A stretch of DNA of 5,558 bases from a bacterium (GTDB lineage: Bacteria; Patescibacteriota; UBA1384; JAMDBS01; DAOVQR01), in assembly GCA_030628575.1 (NCBI GenBank), contig DAOVQR010000055.1, forward strand, positions 1 through 5,558, in the 5' to 3' direction. A program made the translations under genes and the position numbers. The notes beneath the pieces are model-generated. The model saw nothing but the letters and a program-made list of their open reading frames with translations. It was not told where the DNA came from and ran no database searches. Shown piece by piece: positions 4,916-5,558 of the stretch (the first letter of the stretch is position 1; the number at the start of each line of letters is the position of its first letter).

Positions 4916-5558
4916 ATAATTTGTAAAGGTTTGGCAATTTGTGAAGTAATTTCCTAATTTTGCCTTCACTCTGCAATCGTTTCTGAGCACCATATGCCTC
5001 TGTTACCATTCCACTATTTACTATTCCCCACTGAAGCGCTTTTTTGATATCATTATTTTTCATATATGATGCTAAGAAACCAGAAGAAAACGCATCCCCT
5101 GCGCCAGTTGGATCAATACTTTCTGTCGGTAATATTTTTCCTGCCCAAAAATTTTCACCATCAGTAGCATAAGCACCTTCCCTACTATCAGTTAAAACTA
5201 CAATATCTGAACCGTATGTTTTTAAAATTGTTATTAATCTTTTAATTGATGTATAAGGAGGCGAATCTGTTAGATCTAGAGCTTCCCGTTTGTTGCAAAT
5301 AAGTACTGTTGCCACTCTAATTAAATTTTTTAATTTGGATTTACCTCTTATTATTTGTCTATGCCCAGGATTTACAACAATTCTAATGCTTTTTTCTGCT
5401 GCCAAGGTAATTAATTTAGGATAATTCTCGCTAAACTCTTCCGATACAGGACCAAGATAAATCCATTTTGCCTCTGGATTTTTAGGAATTTGTAATTTTG
5501 TATAATCTTTAAGACCCCTATAAAGTAAAACTGTTCTTTCTTTTTTATAAACTAATAA
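4914..5558 (-). CDS. PfkB-family carbohydrate/nucleoside kinase, N-terminus outside window
   Basis: The frame is open to the window edge, giving 214 residues of a ribokinase-like kinase that phosphorylates a sugar, nucleoside or related hydroxyl group with ATP. PfkB signature 2 is clear: DPTGAGDAFSSGF, with GAGD at about residues 152-155 of this fragment; its Asp is the catalytic base and the glycines form the anion hole. Upstream are WIYLGP (substrate-domain strand), VVNPGHRQ (the N-P-x-x-R strand typical of the family), NKREALDL (the N-x-x-E-like motif) and VVLTDSREGAYA (the T-x-G-x-x-G-like strand before the ATP site). About 80-100 residues with the N-terminal GG motif are missing. A TTG at 5405 is inside the domain and is not the start. 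Substrate cannot be assigned. It ends with TGA 100 bases before the ASCH gene. Confidence 0.9.
   Translation of the reverse strand, partial: LLVYKKERTVLLYRGLKDYTKLQIPKNPEAKWIYLGPVSEEFSENYPKLITLAAEKSIRIVVNPGHRQIIRGKSKLKNLIRVATVLICNKREALDLTDSPPYTSIKRLITILKTYGSDIVVLTDSREGAYATDGENFWAGKILPTESIDPTGAGDAFSSGFLASYMKNNDIKKALQWGIVNSGMVTEAYGAQKRLQSEGKIRKLLHKLPNLYKL

Noticed and set aside
4914..5405. Kinase gene starting at TTG 5405
   Set aside because: The frame continues upstream to the window edge with family-consistent residues (WIYLGP), so the TTG is internal and the gene is cut by the window.

Overview
The window looks like a piece of a Candidate Phyla Radiation (Patescibacteria) genome. This rests mainly on the 16S rRNA gene. 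It has large insertions in variable regions V1 and V2, an AATAGACGG core where most bacteria have AATTGACGG, GCAGCAGCGG in the 530 loop, and a rearranged helix 35/36 region. These are traits I associate with CPR lineages, possibly Microgenomates or WWE3-like. The phylum assignment is inference from memory and was not tested by a search. Coding sequence and spacers are AT-rich, and stop codons are TAA and TGA, so the standard bacterial code fits.

All recognised intact genes lie on the minus strand. In transcription order (high to low coordinates) they are: the 3' part of a PfkB-family sugar/nucleoside kinase (4914-5558, 5' end outside the window); a GTG-started ASCH-domain protein (4397-4813) followed 25 bases later by an unrecognised 107-residue protein (4048-4371) and a hairpin terminator; trigger factor tig (2774-3937) with its own extended -10 promoter; a REP-like palindromic spacer; the Clp protease peptidase clpP (2010-2606); and a 486-base spacer carrying an AT-rich inverted repeat, a strong rRNA promoter, boxB/boxA-like antitermination signals, processing-type hairpins and a CTAG-rich repeat. 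The 16S rRNA gene (1-1523) follows, with its 3' quarter outside the window.

Trigger factor folds nascent chains at the ribosome and ClpP degrades failed ones, so tig-clpP is a classic protein quality-control pair. The usual third partner, clpX, is not next to them here; the rRNA gene follows instead.

The most interesting material is inside and just upstream of the 16S gene. The V1 insertion is a long imperfect hairpin (about 41-base arms) around a 132-base core. On the strand opposite the rRNA, the core carries a tiny broken reading frame resembling the N-terminus of the four-helix-bundle '23S intervening-sequence protein' family, preceded by a perfect extended -10 box placed so that its transcript would be leaderless. 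The V2 insertion shares both arms with the AT-rich inverted repeat in the rrn upstream spacer, so one dispersed element appears to have landed in both places. The rest of the 16S core shows covariations that keep the rRNA fold intact.
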